From: Azophilus sp964348115
GTDB taxonomy: Bacteria; Pseudomonadota; Gammaproteobacteria; Pseudomonadales; Azotimanducaceae
DNA length: 41,671 bases
Assembly: GCA_964348115.1 (NCBI GenBank)
Contig: CAYGBY010000008.1
Coordinates: 1-41,671, forward strand
Reading direction: 5' to 3'
Shown here: one piece after another, positions 16,386-24,676 of the stretch
Layout: the number at the start of each line of letters is the position of its first letter
How positions within the stretch are numbered: the first letter of the stretch is position 1
Notes under the pieces: generated by a model
Seen by the model: only the letters and a program-made list of their open reading frames with translations
The model's database searches: none
What the model was told of the DNA's origin: nothing
Translations under genes and position numbers: made by a program

Positions 16386-16964
16386 ATGGCGAAGGAAGCG
16401 CAAGGCGCGAGATGCGGCTGGTGTGGCCAGGACCCCCTCTGCATTCGTTACCATGACGAGGAGTGGGGCGTGCCGGAGCGCAACGATCAGGCGCTGTTCG
16501 AACGTCTCATCCTGGAGGGGATGCAGGCGGGCCTGTCGTGGCTTACGGTGCTGCGCAAGCGTGAGGCCATGCGGGCGGCGTTTCTGGAATTCGACTTTCA
16601 CGTCCTGGCCGTGGCCGATGCGAAGCTGATCGAGGGATGGCTGCAAAACCCGGGCCTTATTCGCCACCGAGGCAAGCTCGAAGCCGTGCTCGGCAATGCC
16701 CGGGCCACTTTGGCTCTGCCCGTCCCGCTGTCGGAGTACGTCTGGTCGTTCGTGGACGACATGCCGGTGCAGAACCGCTGGCGTTGCCTTGCGGATGTGC
16801 CGGCGCAAACGCCTGTCTCCCAAGCACTGTCCAAATCCCTGCGCAGCCGGGGCTTTCGCTTCGTGGGGCCGGTGATCTGCTACGCCTTCATGCAAAGCGC
16901 CGGCTTGGTCAACGACCATCTGATCGACTGCCCGGGGCATGGCGAATGCGCCGCCCTGGCCTGA
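16386..16964 (+). CDS. tag: 3-methyladenine DNA glycosylase I
   Basis: Base-excision repair enzyme that removes 3-methyladenine from alkylated DNA. The sequence follows E. coli Tag closely: RCGWCGQDPLCIRYHDEEWG, LFERLILEGMQAGLSW, LIRHRGKLEAVLGNA, YVWSFVDD, and the C-terminal FRFVGPVICYAFMQSAGLVNDH. The cysteine and histidine zinc ligands near both ends appear conserved. ATG 16386 gives 192 residues and a normal start; an ATG at 16368 in the same frame would add six residues. Neither has a clear ribosome site. The gene is downstream of MITE copy 3 and not in an obvious operon. Confidence 0.96.
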   Translation: MAKEAQGARCGWCGQDPLCIRYHDEEWGVPERNDQALFERLILEGMQAGLSWLTVLRKREAMRAAFLEFDFHVLAVADAKLIEGWLQNPGLIRHRGKLEAVLGNARATLALPVPLSEYVWSFVDDMPVQNRWRCLADVPAQTPVSQALSKSLRSRGFRFVGPVICYAFMQSAGLVNDHLIDCPGHGECAALA

Positions 16965-16986
16965 TTGCGAACCATCGTTTCGCCCC

Positions 16987-17099
16987 GGGCATTGCCCTTG
17001 CGGCGCCCGGTTTTCGGCCGTCGGCGGAGCGCGGCGGACATGATCGTGAGGTTCCCTCGGGCATTGCCCTTGCGGCGTCCGCTTTTCGGCCGTCGCCGC
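16987..17099. repeat. Imperfect direct duplication, 41-bp core at 72-bp spacing
   Basis: GGGCATTGCCCTTGCGGCG followed by a shared TTTTCGGCCGTCG begins at 16987 and again at 17059, with a few mismatches. The 72-bp spacing is a multiple of three, and flanking bases show weaker similarity, so this looks like two units of a GC-rich minisatellite. It occupies the gap between tag and the acyltransferase gene. Confidence 0.7.
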
Positions 17100-17100
17100 C

Positions 17101-18027
17101 ATGACGGCCGAGTGGGCGCTGAGGGCCGTCACCCGCCTGTTCGCCCTGCTGCCCCTGCGCTGGGCGTGGCGCCTGGGGGACGCCTTGGGCCGCTTGACTT
17201 GGGCGCTGGGCGCCGATGCGGCCCGCATCACGCGCATCAATTTGCAGCGCTGCTTCCCCCATCTTGCGGACGCGGAACGTGAAACCCTTGGCCGCGCCAG
17301 CCTCGGCCACAGTTGGCGGTTGCTGCTGGAGGCTGGCCCCCTGAGCCACTGGCCGGCCGCGCGGCTGCACGGCCTGCTGACCGCGGAAACGGGCCGTGCG
17401 TTGATGGAGGAGCGCCTTGCCGGAAAGCGCGGCCTGTTGATGCTGGTACCCCACTTCGGCAATTGGGAGTATCTTTGCTATCTGCTGGGCGGGCTGGACA
17501 TAGTAGGGCTTTACGACCCGCCGCGCATCCGGGCTTTGGAGGCGCACCTGCTGCGCAGCCGCAAGCGGTTCGGCGTACGTATGGCCCCGGTTGCCCAAGG
17601 GGGGCTGCGGCTGGCTTACCGGAAGCTTCAGAGGGGCGGCGTCGTCGCTCTGCTGCCGGATCAGACGCCGCTGCCCCAAGCAGGGGTGTTCGCCCCCTTC
17701 TTCGGCCAGCCAGCCTTGACCATGACGTTCGCGCAGCGCCTCGTGCAAAAAACCGGAGCGGCGGTTCTGTTGGGCAGTGTTCGTCGGGTGCAGGACGGGT
17801 TCGCGGCCTTGTACGAACCCTTGGATGCGCACCTGGATGCCCGGGATGCGCGGGCGTTCGCAACGGCGGTCAACCGAGGCATTGAGAAGCTGGTGCGGTG
17901 CGACCCCGCGCAGTATCAGTGGGAATATAAAAGATTCAAAAGACAGCCGTCTGGACAGCCAACCCCCTACCCGTCCCGGCGCAGGATCTTGCGCCGCAAA
18001 AACTTCCCAAGGAATTTCCTGCGCTAG
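17101..18027 (+). CDS. LpxL/HtrB-family lipid A acyltransferase-like protein
   Basis: Predicted inner-membrane acyltransferase adding a secondary acyl chain to Kdo2-lipid A. The 308 residues include the catalytic HFGNWE (HX4E motif, about residue 117), the helper motif LLPDQTPLPQAGVFAPFFG, and an N-terminal hydrophobic segment (LFALLPLRWAWRLGDALG). The family arrangement NLQRCFPHLADAER is also present. The last ~25 residues are very basic (SRRRILRRKNFPRNFLR). It is transcribed towards trkH, with which it converges. I cannot say which acyl position or chain it uses, so no LpxL/LpxM/LpxP symbol is given. Confidence 0.88.
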   Translation: MTAEWALRAVTRLFALLPLRWAWRLGDALGRLTWALGADAARITRINLQRCFPHLADAERETLGRASLGHSWRLLLEAGPLSHWPAARLHGLLTAETGRALMEERLAGKRGLLMLVPHFGNWEYLCYLLGGLDIVGLYDPPRIRALEAHLLRSRKRFGVRMAPVAQGGLRLAYRKLQRGGVVALLPDQTPLPQAGVFAPFFGQPALTMTFAQRLVQKTGAAVLLGSVRRVQDGFAALYEPLDAHLDARDARAFATAVNRGIEKLVRCDPAQYQWEYKRFKRQPSGQPTPYPSRRRILRRKNFPRNFLR

Positions 18028-18093
18028 CTGCGGGGCGAACGGATGGCTGCGCGGACAGCCGCGGCCGCGGCGCAGCTCGAACCCGGAAAGCCT

Positions 18094-19539
18094 CTATCGC
18101 CGCCAAAAAGATCGGCTGAACAGCACCAGCAGGGTGAAGATCTCCAGGCGCCCCAGCACCATCGCGAACATCAGCAGCCAATAAACGGAATCCGGCAGCG
18201 AGCGGTAATTCAGCGCGACCTCACCCAAACCCGGGCCTAAGTTGTTCAGGCAGGCGGCCACTGCGGAAAAAGCGCTGGTCGCATCCAGGTCGCTTAGCGC
18301 CATCACCAGGCAGCTAAGGACCACGAAGATCAGCACGTAAGCCGTGCAGAAACTCCACACTGCATTGGCCACTCGATCCGGTACGCGCGCCCCACCCAAG
18401 GTCAGGGGAAACACCCCCAGTGGATGGATGAGACGCTTGATCTCGCGGACCCACTGCCTATAGACCAGCATGGCCCGCACTGTCTTCATGCCGCCGGCGG
18501 TGGAGCCGGCGCAGCCTCCGATGAATGCGGCGAACATCAGCAGTATGGGGGTGACTGCGGGCCACAGGCTGAAGTTTGCGGTGGTGAAGCCGGAGGTGGT
18601 GGCTATGGACACCGCTTGGAAGACCCCTTCCCGGATGGGGGCCTCGGAGGCTGTCGGAAAGCGCATTAGCAGGTGGCAGGTGACAAGGGCCACCCCAACC
18701 ATAATGGCGGCGTACAGCCGAACTTCCGGGTCGCGGAAGTAGTAGGCCAGGCTTCTGCGGCGCCAAGCAGTGAAGTGCAGGCTAAAGTTGATGCCGGCGA
18801 TTAGCATGAAGACGATGGCCACCCACTCGATGGCCAGACTGTCGAAGTGGCCGATGCTGGCGTCGTGTGTGGAGAAGCCGCCGATGGCTACGGTGGAGAA
18901 GCTGTGGCAGACGGCATCGAACAGGCTCATGCCGGCCAGCCAGTAGGCCAGCGCGCAGGCCAGGGTCAGCCCCAAATACAGCAGCCAAAGGGCCTTGGCC
19001 GTTTCCGTGATGCGCGGGGTGAGCTTGTTGTCCTTCACCGGGCCTGGCGTTTCCGCCCGGTAGAGCTGCATCCCGCCGACCCCAAGCATGGGCAGTATGG
19101 CGACGGCCAGCACGATGATGCCCATGCCGCCCACCCATTGCAGAAACTGCCGGTAGAACAGTATGGACTTGTGCATTCCATCCAGGCCGGTGAGCACGGT
19201 GGCGCCCGTGGTGGAGATGCCGGACAGCGATTCGAAGACAGCCTGCGTGTAGTTCAGCCCTAGGCCGGCCTCCAGGGTGAACGGAATGGCCCCTACCAGA
19301 CCGAGGCCAAGGTAGGCCAGCGCGGTGATGAGGAAGCCGTCCCCCTCCTTGGGGGCGCCGCCGCTGCGGGTGGGCAGCCACAGCAGCGCCCCGACGCCTA
19401 GAGTGATGGCGGAGGCGATGGCGAATATGTGCAGGTTGGGCTCGCCATATAGCCAGGCCACCAACGCCGGCGCCAGCATGGCCGGGCTGAACAGGATCAT
19501 CAGGGCGCCGGTGGTGCGAAGGATGCTGGGCAGGCGCAC
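18094..19539 (-). CDS. trkH: TrkH-family potassium uptake channel subunit
   Basis: Membrane channel of the Trk low-affinity K+ uptake system. The 481-residue protein contains four selectivity-filter-like segments of the SKT superfamily: STTGATVLTGL, VAIGGFSTHD, ATTSGFTTANF and NNLGPGLG. The usual gating-loop region GGCAGSTAGGMKTVR is also present. Start GTG 19539 lies 21 bp after the trkA stop on the same strand, so both subunits of the transporter are made from one transcript. The C-terminus FTLLVLFSRSFWRR matches TrkH rather than KtrB proteins. Confidence 0.96.
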   Translation of the reverse strand: MRLPSILRTTGALMILFSPAMLAPALVAWLYGEPNLHIFAIASAITLGVGALLWLPTRSGGAPKEGDGFLITALAYLGLGLVGAIPFTLEAGLGLNYTQAVFESLSGISTTGATVLTGLDGMHKSILFYRQFLQWVGGMGIIVLAVAILPMLGVGGMQLYRAETPGPVKDNKLTPRITETAKALWLLYLGLTLACALAYWLAGMSLFDAVCHSFSTVAIGGFSTHDASIGHFDSLAIEWVAIVFMLIAGINFSLHFTAWRRRSLAYYFRDPEVRLYAAIMVGVALVTCHLLMRFPTASEAPIREGVFQAVSIATTSGFTTANFSLWPAVTPILLMFAAFIGGCAGSTAGGMKTVRAMLVYRQWVREIKRLIHPLGVFPLTLGGARVPDRVANAVWSFCTAYVLIFVVLSCLVMALSDLDATSAFSAVAACLNNLGPGLGEVALNYRSLPDSVYWLLMFAMVLGRLEIFTLLVLFSRSFWRR

Positions 19540-19560
19540 GGTTTGCCGTTGCGGGGGCGC

Positions 19561-20934
19561 TTATTCGAAATAGGATAGGCCGACGGCAAAGAGCCGCTCG
19601 ACTGCAGCCACATGCTTCTTGTCGGTCAGGAACAGGATCAGGTGATCGTTCGGCGCCACCACCAAATCATCATAGGCCACCAGCACATCGTCGCCGCGCA
19701 CGATGGCGCCTATGGTCACCCCCTTTGGCAGCTTCAAGGCCTTCACTTGGCGGCCGACGATCTTGGAGCTGTGCGCATCCCCTCGCGCCACCGCCTCCAT
19801 CGCCTCCGCAGCCCCTCGCCGCAGGCTGTGCACACGGCTCATGCCGCCTTGCCGCACATGGGTCAGCAGGCTGGAGGTGGTGTGCTGTTGCGGCGAGATG
19901 GTCACATCGATCTTGTCCTCGGGCAGCAGGTCCACATAGGTTGGGGTGCGGATCAGCGTCATCACCCGCCGCACCCCGAAGTGCTTCGCCATCAGTGAGG
20001 ACATGATGTTGTCCTCATCGTCGTTGGTCAGGGCGCAGAACACATCGCTGTTTTCGACGGCTTCACGCAGTTTGGTCTGGTCGGCGGCGTCGCCGTTCAG
20101 CACCACGGTGTTCTTTAGGGAGACGGCCAATGTTTCGCAGCGGTCCGCATCCCGCTCGATGAGTTTGACGTCGAAGTAAGGTTCGATGGCGGTCGCTAAG
20201 CGGGCGCCGATGTTGCCGCCGCCAGCGATGATTACCCGCTTGAACACGGGCTCGGTCTGCCGCAGTTCCGCCATGACGGAATTGATCTGCCCGGTGGCGG
20301 CAATGAAGAACACTTCATCGCCCGCCGCAATGCGGGTGCCGCCAGTGGGCATGATGGGTGCGCCTTGACGGAATATGGCCGCCACGCGCGTATTTACGTT
20401 CGGCAACTGCCTGCGCACGTAGCGCAGCTCTTGGCCCACCAGGGGGCTGCCTGCGTTGGCGCGCACCGACACCAATTGCACCTTGCCGTCTGCGAAGTCC
20501 AGCACTAGGAGGGCGCTGGGGTGCTCGAGGAGCAGGCGCACATGATCCATCACTACCTGTTCCGGATTGATGAAGATGTCCACTGGCATATGCTCCTTGG
20601 CGAACAGGCTTTTCTCGCTGACATAGGCGGTGGAGCGTACGCGCGCTATCTTTTTCGGTGTGCGGAACATGGAATAGGACACTTGGCAGGCCACCATGTT
20701 GACTTCATCGCTGCCGGTGACAGCCACCAACATATCCGCGTCTTCGCCGCCGGCTTGACGCAATATGTTGGGGTGTGCAGCGTGGCCAGTGACAGTTTGG
20801 ATGTCCAGGCGGTTGCGCAGTTCCCGCAGCAGGGCTTCGTTGCGGTCCACCACTGTAATGTCGAATTTCTCGCTGGCCAGATGGGCCGCCAAGGTGCCGC
20901 CGACCTGTCCGGCGCCCAGGATCAGAATCTTCAC
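19561..20934 (-). CDS. trkA: TrkA, NAD-binding regulator of Trk potassium uptake
   Basis: Cytoplasmic peripheral subunit that gates TrkH in response to nucleotides. It has the family duplication: two RCK domains, each with a Rossmann loop (ILGAGQVGGTLA near the N-terminus and IAGGGNIGARLA near residue 237) and a TrkA-C half. GTG 20934 gives 457 residues starting MKILILGAG, matching E. coli TrkA; the open frame extends ~29 codons upstream into fmt but those residues are not TrkA-like. The start lies 7 bp from the fmt stop. In most relatives rsmB lies between fmt and trkA; here it does not. Confidence 0.97.
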   Translation of the reverse strand: MKILILGAGQVGGTLAAHLASEKFDITVVDRNEALLRELRNRLDIQTVTGHAAHPNILRQAGGEDADMLVAVTGSDEVNMVACQVSYSMFRTPKKIARVRSTAYVSEKSLFAKEHMPVDIFINPEQVVMDHVRLLLEHPSALLVLDFADGKVQLVSVRANAGSPLVGQELRYVRRQLPNVNTRVAAIFRQGAPIMPTGGTRIAAGDEVFFIAATGQINSVMAELRQTEPVFKRVIIAGGGNIGARLATAIEPYFDVKLIERDADRCETLAVSLKNTVVLNGDAADQTKLREAVENSDVFCALTNDDEDNIMSSLMAKHFGVRRVMTLIRTPTYVDLLPEDKIDVTISPQQHTTSSLLTHVRQGGMSRVHSLRRGAAEAMEAVARGDAHSSKIVGRQVKALKLPKGVTIGAIVRGDDVLVAYDDLVVAPNDHLILFLTDKKHVAAVERLFAVGLSYFE

Positions 20935-20941
20935 GGCTCGG

Positions 20942-21913
20942 TCATTGTTCTTGGCGCTGTGCAGGGCCGTCAATGATGGCACGAAAGCGGTTGCCTTGCC
21001 GAAACAGGCCGCCGAAACCATTCAATGCATCGGCTGGCCGGAGCACCTTGCCTTTGCCGCGGTTGAGCCTGATGGCCGTCAATTGCAGGGCGTCCTGCCC
21101 GCAGGCCACAAGGATTTGCTCTCTATCGGCCGCCAGAATCGCGCCGGGGCTGGCGCTGTTGGGGTTGCGCATGGGTGCGGCCGCCAGCAATTGCACCCGC
21201 GCACCGCCAAGCTCCGTGACCGCGGGCATTCGCTGGGCCAGGGCGCGCACCTTGCGGTCCAGTTCGCTGGCTGGCCGATGCCAGTCGATCAAGGCGTCAT
21301 CGGGGGTCAGCTTGTGCGCATAGCTTGTCTTGCCCGCTTGGGGCTGGGGGGCAATTTCCCCTAGGCGGGGCAAAATGCCGCAAAGCAACTGTGCGCCTAG
21401 GTCCGCGATGGCGTTGCTCAGGGTGGCGGCGGTGCTCTTGGGGCCTACGGAGACCTTGGCTTGGGCAATGATGGGGCCGGTGTCAAGCCCGGCATCGACT
21501 TGCATGATGGAGGCGCCGGTTTCCTCGTCACCCGCCATTAGCGCCCGCTCTATTGGCGCCGCGCCGCGCCAACGCGGCAGCAGGGAGGCATGCACGTTGA
21601 TGCAGCCATGGCGTGGAGCCTCCAGAAAAGCCTTAGGCAGCAGCAGGCCGTATGCCGCCACGACGACGGCGTCGAGGGATTGGCCGGAGATCATGGCCGT
21701 CGCCTGAACTTGATCGGCGGGGGTTCTTAGGGCAATGCCCTCGGCCAGGCACAGGCGCTTGACGGCGCTTGGCGCCGGCTTGCGTCCCCGTCCTTGTCGG
21801 CGGTCCGGCCCGGTCAGCACCAAGCTGGGACGCAGGCCCTGCAGCAGCAGGCCGCAGAGCACACGGGCGGCAAATGCCGGCGTGCCGGCAAAGCCAAAGA
21901 TGGGTGCGCCCAT
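20942..21913 (-). CDS. fmt: Methionyl-tRNA formyltransferase
   Basis: Formylates initiator Met-tRNA using 10-formyltetrahydrofolate. Conserved blocks are GFAGTPAFAARVL at the N-terminus, the loop GPDRRQGRGRK, the active-site region CINVHASLLPRWRGAAPIE with the Asn and His, and MQVDAGLDTGPI with the aspartate. A C-terminal OB-like domain follows. ATG 21913 gives 323 residues and fits homologues; the open frame continues upstream into def but without similarity. It is 8 bp downstream of def, forming the usual def-fmt pair that handles formylation and deformylation. Confidence 0.97.
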   Translation of the reverse strand: MGAPIFGFAGTPAFAARVLCGLLLQGLRPSLVLTGPDRRQGRGRKPAPSAVKRLCLAEGIALRTPADQVQATAMISGQSLDAVVVAAYGLLLPKAFLEAPRHGCINVHASLLPRWRGAAPIERALMAGDEETGASIMQVDAGLDTGPIIAQAKVSVGPKSTAATLSNAIADLGAQLLCGILPRLGEIAPQPQAGKTSYAHKLTPDDALIDWHRPASELDRKVRALAQRMPAVTELGGARVQLLAAAPMRNPNSASPGAILAADREQILVACGQDALQLTAIRLNRGKGKVLRPADALNGFGGLFRQGNRFRAIIDGPAQRQEQ

Positions 21914-21921
21914 GGACCCGT

Positions 21922-22425
21922 TCAACTGCCGCTGCGTTGCGACTTCAGCAGTTTTTTTTGAATGCGGGTGCGCTTCAGGTTGGAAAGGTAGTCCACGAAC
22001 AGCTTGCCATCGAGGTGATCGCACTCGTGCTGGATGCAAACCGCCAACAAACCCTCGGCGTCCAGATGGAAGGGCTGGCCTTGGGCGTCGACAGCCGCCA
22101 CTTCGGTCTTTTGCCGCCGCGCCACCGGCTCGTAGTACCCCGGCACGGACAGGCAGCCTTCCTCCGTCTCCACCAAGGGCCCGGAAACCTCTAGTTCCGG
22201 GTTAATGAACACGCGGGGTTCACTCTGATCCGCCGAGACATCGATCACCACCACGCGCTTGTGCACATTGACCTGGGTGGCCGCCAACCCAATGCCCGGC
22301 GCCTTGTACAGCGTCTCGAACATGTCCCGCACCAGCGTCTTGATGGATTCATCCACCACAGCTACGGGCTGCGCCTTGGTGCGCAGGCGCGGATCGGGAA
22401 ATTTCAGGATGTTCAGCTTGGCCAT
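21922..22425 (-). CDS. def: Peptide deformylase
   Basis: Metal-dependent hydrolase removing the formyl group from nascent proteins. All three motifs are present: GIGLAATQV, EEGCLSVPG with the metal-binding cysteine, and QHECDHLDG. ATG 22425 yields 167 residues starting MAKLNILKFPDPRLR, the expected length; ten further residues are possible upstream but unlikely. It is the first gene of the minus-strand run def-fmt-trkA-trkH. A MITE (copy 4) lies about 120 bp upstream, between def and the divergent dprA. Confidence 0.97.
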   Translation of the reverse strand: MAKLNILKFPDPRLRTKAQPVAVVDESIKTLVRDMFETLYKAPGIGLAATQVNVHKRVVVIDVSADQSEPRVFINPELEVSGPLVETEEGCLSVPGYYEPVARRQKTEVAAVDAQGQPFHLDAEGLLAVCIQHECDHLDGKLFVDYLSNLKRTRIQKKLLKSQRSGS

Positions 22426-22544
22426 ATGGCGATTATACCTCCTGCCCCGCATGGTGCGCCCGCCCTGGAATCATTCCGGCGGGCGGTTCTGGGATGCCGT
22501 CCCACAAACCCGCCAAAGCAGGACTAAGTGGGAGAAATTCTTAA

Positions 22545-22799
22545 GGAACCTCTGAACAAGTCCCGGAAGCCCAGAGGAGCCTAGGTGGCGTGATGGCAAG
22601 GCGCGGCGAAGCCGTGTGGCTTGCCCCGACAAAATGCGCCGCAACACAGCCGGCGCGCCCTTATGGCCCTCCCGAAGGGCGCCCCGCGGCGCACGGACAG
22701 CAGAATCCCCGCGCTGCGGGTCGCCTTCCCATGGCTGCAACGACATCTCCGCCCGCAAGCAGCGGGGCGCTGGGCGAACGCGACTTGTTCAGAGGTTCC
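22545..22799 (+). mobile_element. IS5-type MITE, copy 4 (255 bp, TSD TTAA)
   Basis: Begins GGAACCTCTGAACAAGTC and ends GACTTGTTCAGAGGTTCC, a perfect 18-bp terminal inverted repeat, which makes it the best-preserved copy. TTAA flanks both sides (22541-22544 and 22800-22803). It occupies the divergent promoter gap between def and dprA. Orientation is opposite to copies 1, 3 and 5. Confidence 0.92.
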
Positions 22800-22890
22800 T
22801 TAAGGAAGTTTTCTCTGCCGCTTCCTCCGGCCAATGTCTTATATGGCAAGAAAGCATCGGGCCTTGGAGAGCGTCCTAGAATGGCCCGTC

Positions 22891-23949
22891 ATGACCCCGC
22901 CCCATTCTGGAAAACGGGCTTTGGCCCCCCGGCGTGGGCCGGTTTCCGAAGCCGAGGCCTTGCTTTACCTAAGCCAGCAGGCGCCGCGCACGCAGTTGCG
23001 GAAATGGTTGGCGCAGGCTGGAAGTGCGCAGGCGGCCTTCGCTCGCTATGGGCAGGAGCCGGCTTGGCGGCATGAGGCGATAGTGGCGCAGGGATACAGC
23101 GTGGTGACCGAAGCGGACGATGCCTATCCGGAGTCCTTGCGGCACATCCCAGACCCGCCCTTGGCGCTCTATTACTTGGGGAAACTGTCCGTGTTGGATG
23201 GCCCGGCTGTGGCGGTCGTCGGTTCGCGCCGCGGCTCCCGTCTTGGGCTGCGCATCGCGGAAGCCTTGGGGCGGGACTTGGCCGAGGCTGGCGCCCGCGT
23301 CATTTCAGGGCTGGCGCGGGGCGTGGACGGCGCCGCCCACAAGGGCGCCTTGGCCAGCAGCAGGGAGGGCAGCGCTTGGGCGGTCTTGGGCAGCGGCCTT
23401 GGCCGGGTGTACCCCAAGGAGCACGCAATGCTGGTCGGACGCATCATCGATCTCGGCGGCGCTGTCATCAGCGAGTACATGCCGGATGTGCGTCCCTACC
23501 CAGGCAATTTCCCGGAGCGCAACCGCATCATCAGCGGCTTGGCGCAGGCCGTTGTGGTGGTTGAGGCTTCCAGGCGCAGCGGTTCCCTGATCACGGCGCG
23601 GATGGCGGCGGAGCAGGGCCGGGAGGTGTTCGCCGTGCCGGGCGCCGTGGGCAGCCCGGTGAGCGCTGGCTGCCATTGGCTGATTCGCCAGGGCGCGGGG
23701 CTTGTGGAAGGCGCGCAGGATGTGCTGGCGGACCTCGGCTATGGGATGCACGAAGAGCAAGCGCCCGCAATGCCCCCGGAGCGGTTGATGCCGGTTTACG
23801 ACGCCGTTGCCGCCACGCCGTTGCCGGCGGATGAAATCAGTCTGGCGGCGGGTTTGCCGGCCGCGGCCACAGTCGGGGATCTGGTGCAACTGGAGCTTTT
23901 GGGATTTGTTCAGCAAACGCCGGATGGGTATATTCGTGCGCTTGTTTGA
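22891..23949 (+). CDS. dprA: DprA/Smf, DNA-processing protein
   Basis: Binds incoming single-stranded DNA during natural transformation and loads RecA. The Rossmann-like core is well conserved: VAVVGSRRGSRLGLRIAEAL, ISGLARGVDGAAHKGAL, GSGLGRVYPKEH, ISEYMPDVRPYPGNFPERNRII and VVEASRRSGSLITARMAAEQGREVFAVPG. A C-terminal winged-helix-like domain of ~65 residues follows. ATG 22891 gives 352 residues; in-frame ATGs at 22834 and 22843 would add 16-19 non-conserved residues, and none has a clear ribosome site. It is divergent from def and followed by purE. Its presence alone does not prove competence. Confidence 0.95.
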   Translation: MTPPHSGKRALAPRRGPVSEAEALLYLSQQAPRTQLRKWLAQAGSAQAAFARYGQEPAWRHEAIVAQGYSVVTEADDAYPESLRHIPDPPLALYYLGKLSVLDGPAVAVVGSRRGSRLGLRIAEALGRDLAEAGARVISGLARGVDGAAHKGALASSREGSAWAVLGSGLGRVYPKEHAMLVGRIIDLGGAVISEYMPDVRPYPGNFPERNRIISGLAQAVVVVEASRRSGSLITARMAAEQGREVFAVPGAVGSPVSAGCHWLIRQGAGLVEGAQDVLADLGYGMHEEQAPAMPPERLMPVYDAVAATPLPADEISLAAGLPAAATVGDLVQLELLGFVQQTPDGYIRALV

Positions 23950-23964
23950 CGCTGGGAAAATAAG

Positions 23965-24477
23965 TTGAGCGACGAAACCAATTTCGTGGCCGTTTTGATG
24001 GGTTCCGAATCGGACTGGCCCGTCATGCGCAAGTGCACGGATGTCTTGAACCGCCTGGGCATTGAATGTGAAGTGCGTGTAACTTCCGCGCACCGCACCC
24101 CGACGGCCACGGCCGAATATGTGGCCGATGCGCAGGCGCGCGGCTGCGCCCTGTTCATCTGCGGCGCCGGCATGGCGGCCCATCTGGCTGGGGCGGTGGC
24201 GGCGCAGACCCTGCGCCCGGTGATCGGGGTGCCCATAAACAGCGGGCCATTGCAAGGCACGGACGCCTTGCTGGCCACCGTGCAGATGCCCGGCGGCATT
24301 CCGGTGGCCACTGTCGCCATAGGCGGCGCGGGCGCCAGCAATGCGGCCTATTTGGCGGCGCAGATGCTGGCTCTTGGCCGCCCGGAGCTTGCCCGTCGCC
24401 TAGCTGCGGACCGCGAGCAAAACCGGGAGAAGGTTCAGGCGCAGAATGAGCGGGTGCAGGCGGAACTCGGCCATTGA
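23965..24477 (+). CDS. purE: PurE, N5-carboxyaminoimidazole ribonucleotide mutase (class I)
   Basis: Purine synthesis enzyme converting N5-CAIR to CAIR. Motifs are MGSESDWPVM, TSAHRTP with the active-site histidine, and GAGMAAHLAGAVAAQT, followed by the class I INSGPLQGTDALLA. The start is TTG 23965, 15 bp after dprA, with GGGAAA upstream; the first ATG lies too far inside. Length 170 is normal. purK, its usual partner, is not adjacent. The TGA stop (24475-24477) lies within the TTGA that flanks MITE copy 5, so the element was inserted exactly at the end of the gene. Confidence 0.96.
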   Translation: MSDETNFVAVLMGSESDWPVMRKCTDVLNRLGIECEVRVTSAHRTPTATAEYVADAQARGCALFICGAGMAAHLAGAVAAQTLRPVIGVPINSGPLQGTDALLATVQMPGGIPVATVAIGGAGASNAAYLAAQMLALGRPELARRLAADREQNREKVQAQNERVQAELGH

Positions 24478-24656
24478 GGGACCTCTGAACAGGTCGCATT
24501 CGCCCGGCGCCCCGCTGTTTGCGGGCGGAGACCGCGTTGCGGCCATGGGAAGGCGACCCGCAGCGCGGCGGGGATTGCATGGTCGGCCCGCCGCGGGGCG
24601 CCCTTCGCGAGGGCCTAAGGGCCCCTCTGGGCGTCCGGGATCTGTTGAGAGGTTTT
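24478..24656 (-). mobile_element. IS5-type MITE, copy 5 (179 bp, internally deleted, TSD TTGA)
   Basis: Left end GGGACCTCTGAACAGGTC, right end GATCTGTTGAGAGGTTTT, more diverged than other copies. Flanked by TTGA at 24474-24477 and 24657-24660. About 75 bp of the central region is missing compared with full copies, while both ends remain. It separates purE from tsaC; without it the two genes would be about 20 bp apart. Confidence 0.85.
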
Positions 24657-24676
24657 TTGACGACTTCCACATTCGC

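Noticed and set aside
24446..24676. Extended TsaC start inside purE
   Set aside because: The extra residues are translated MITE sequence with no similarity to TsaC.
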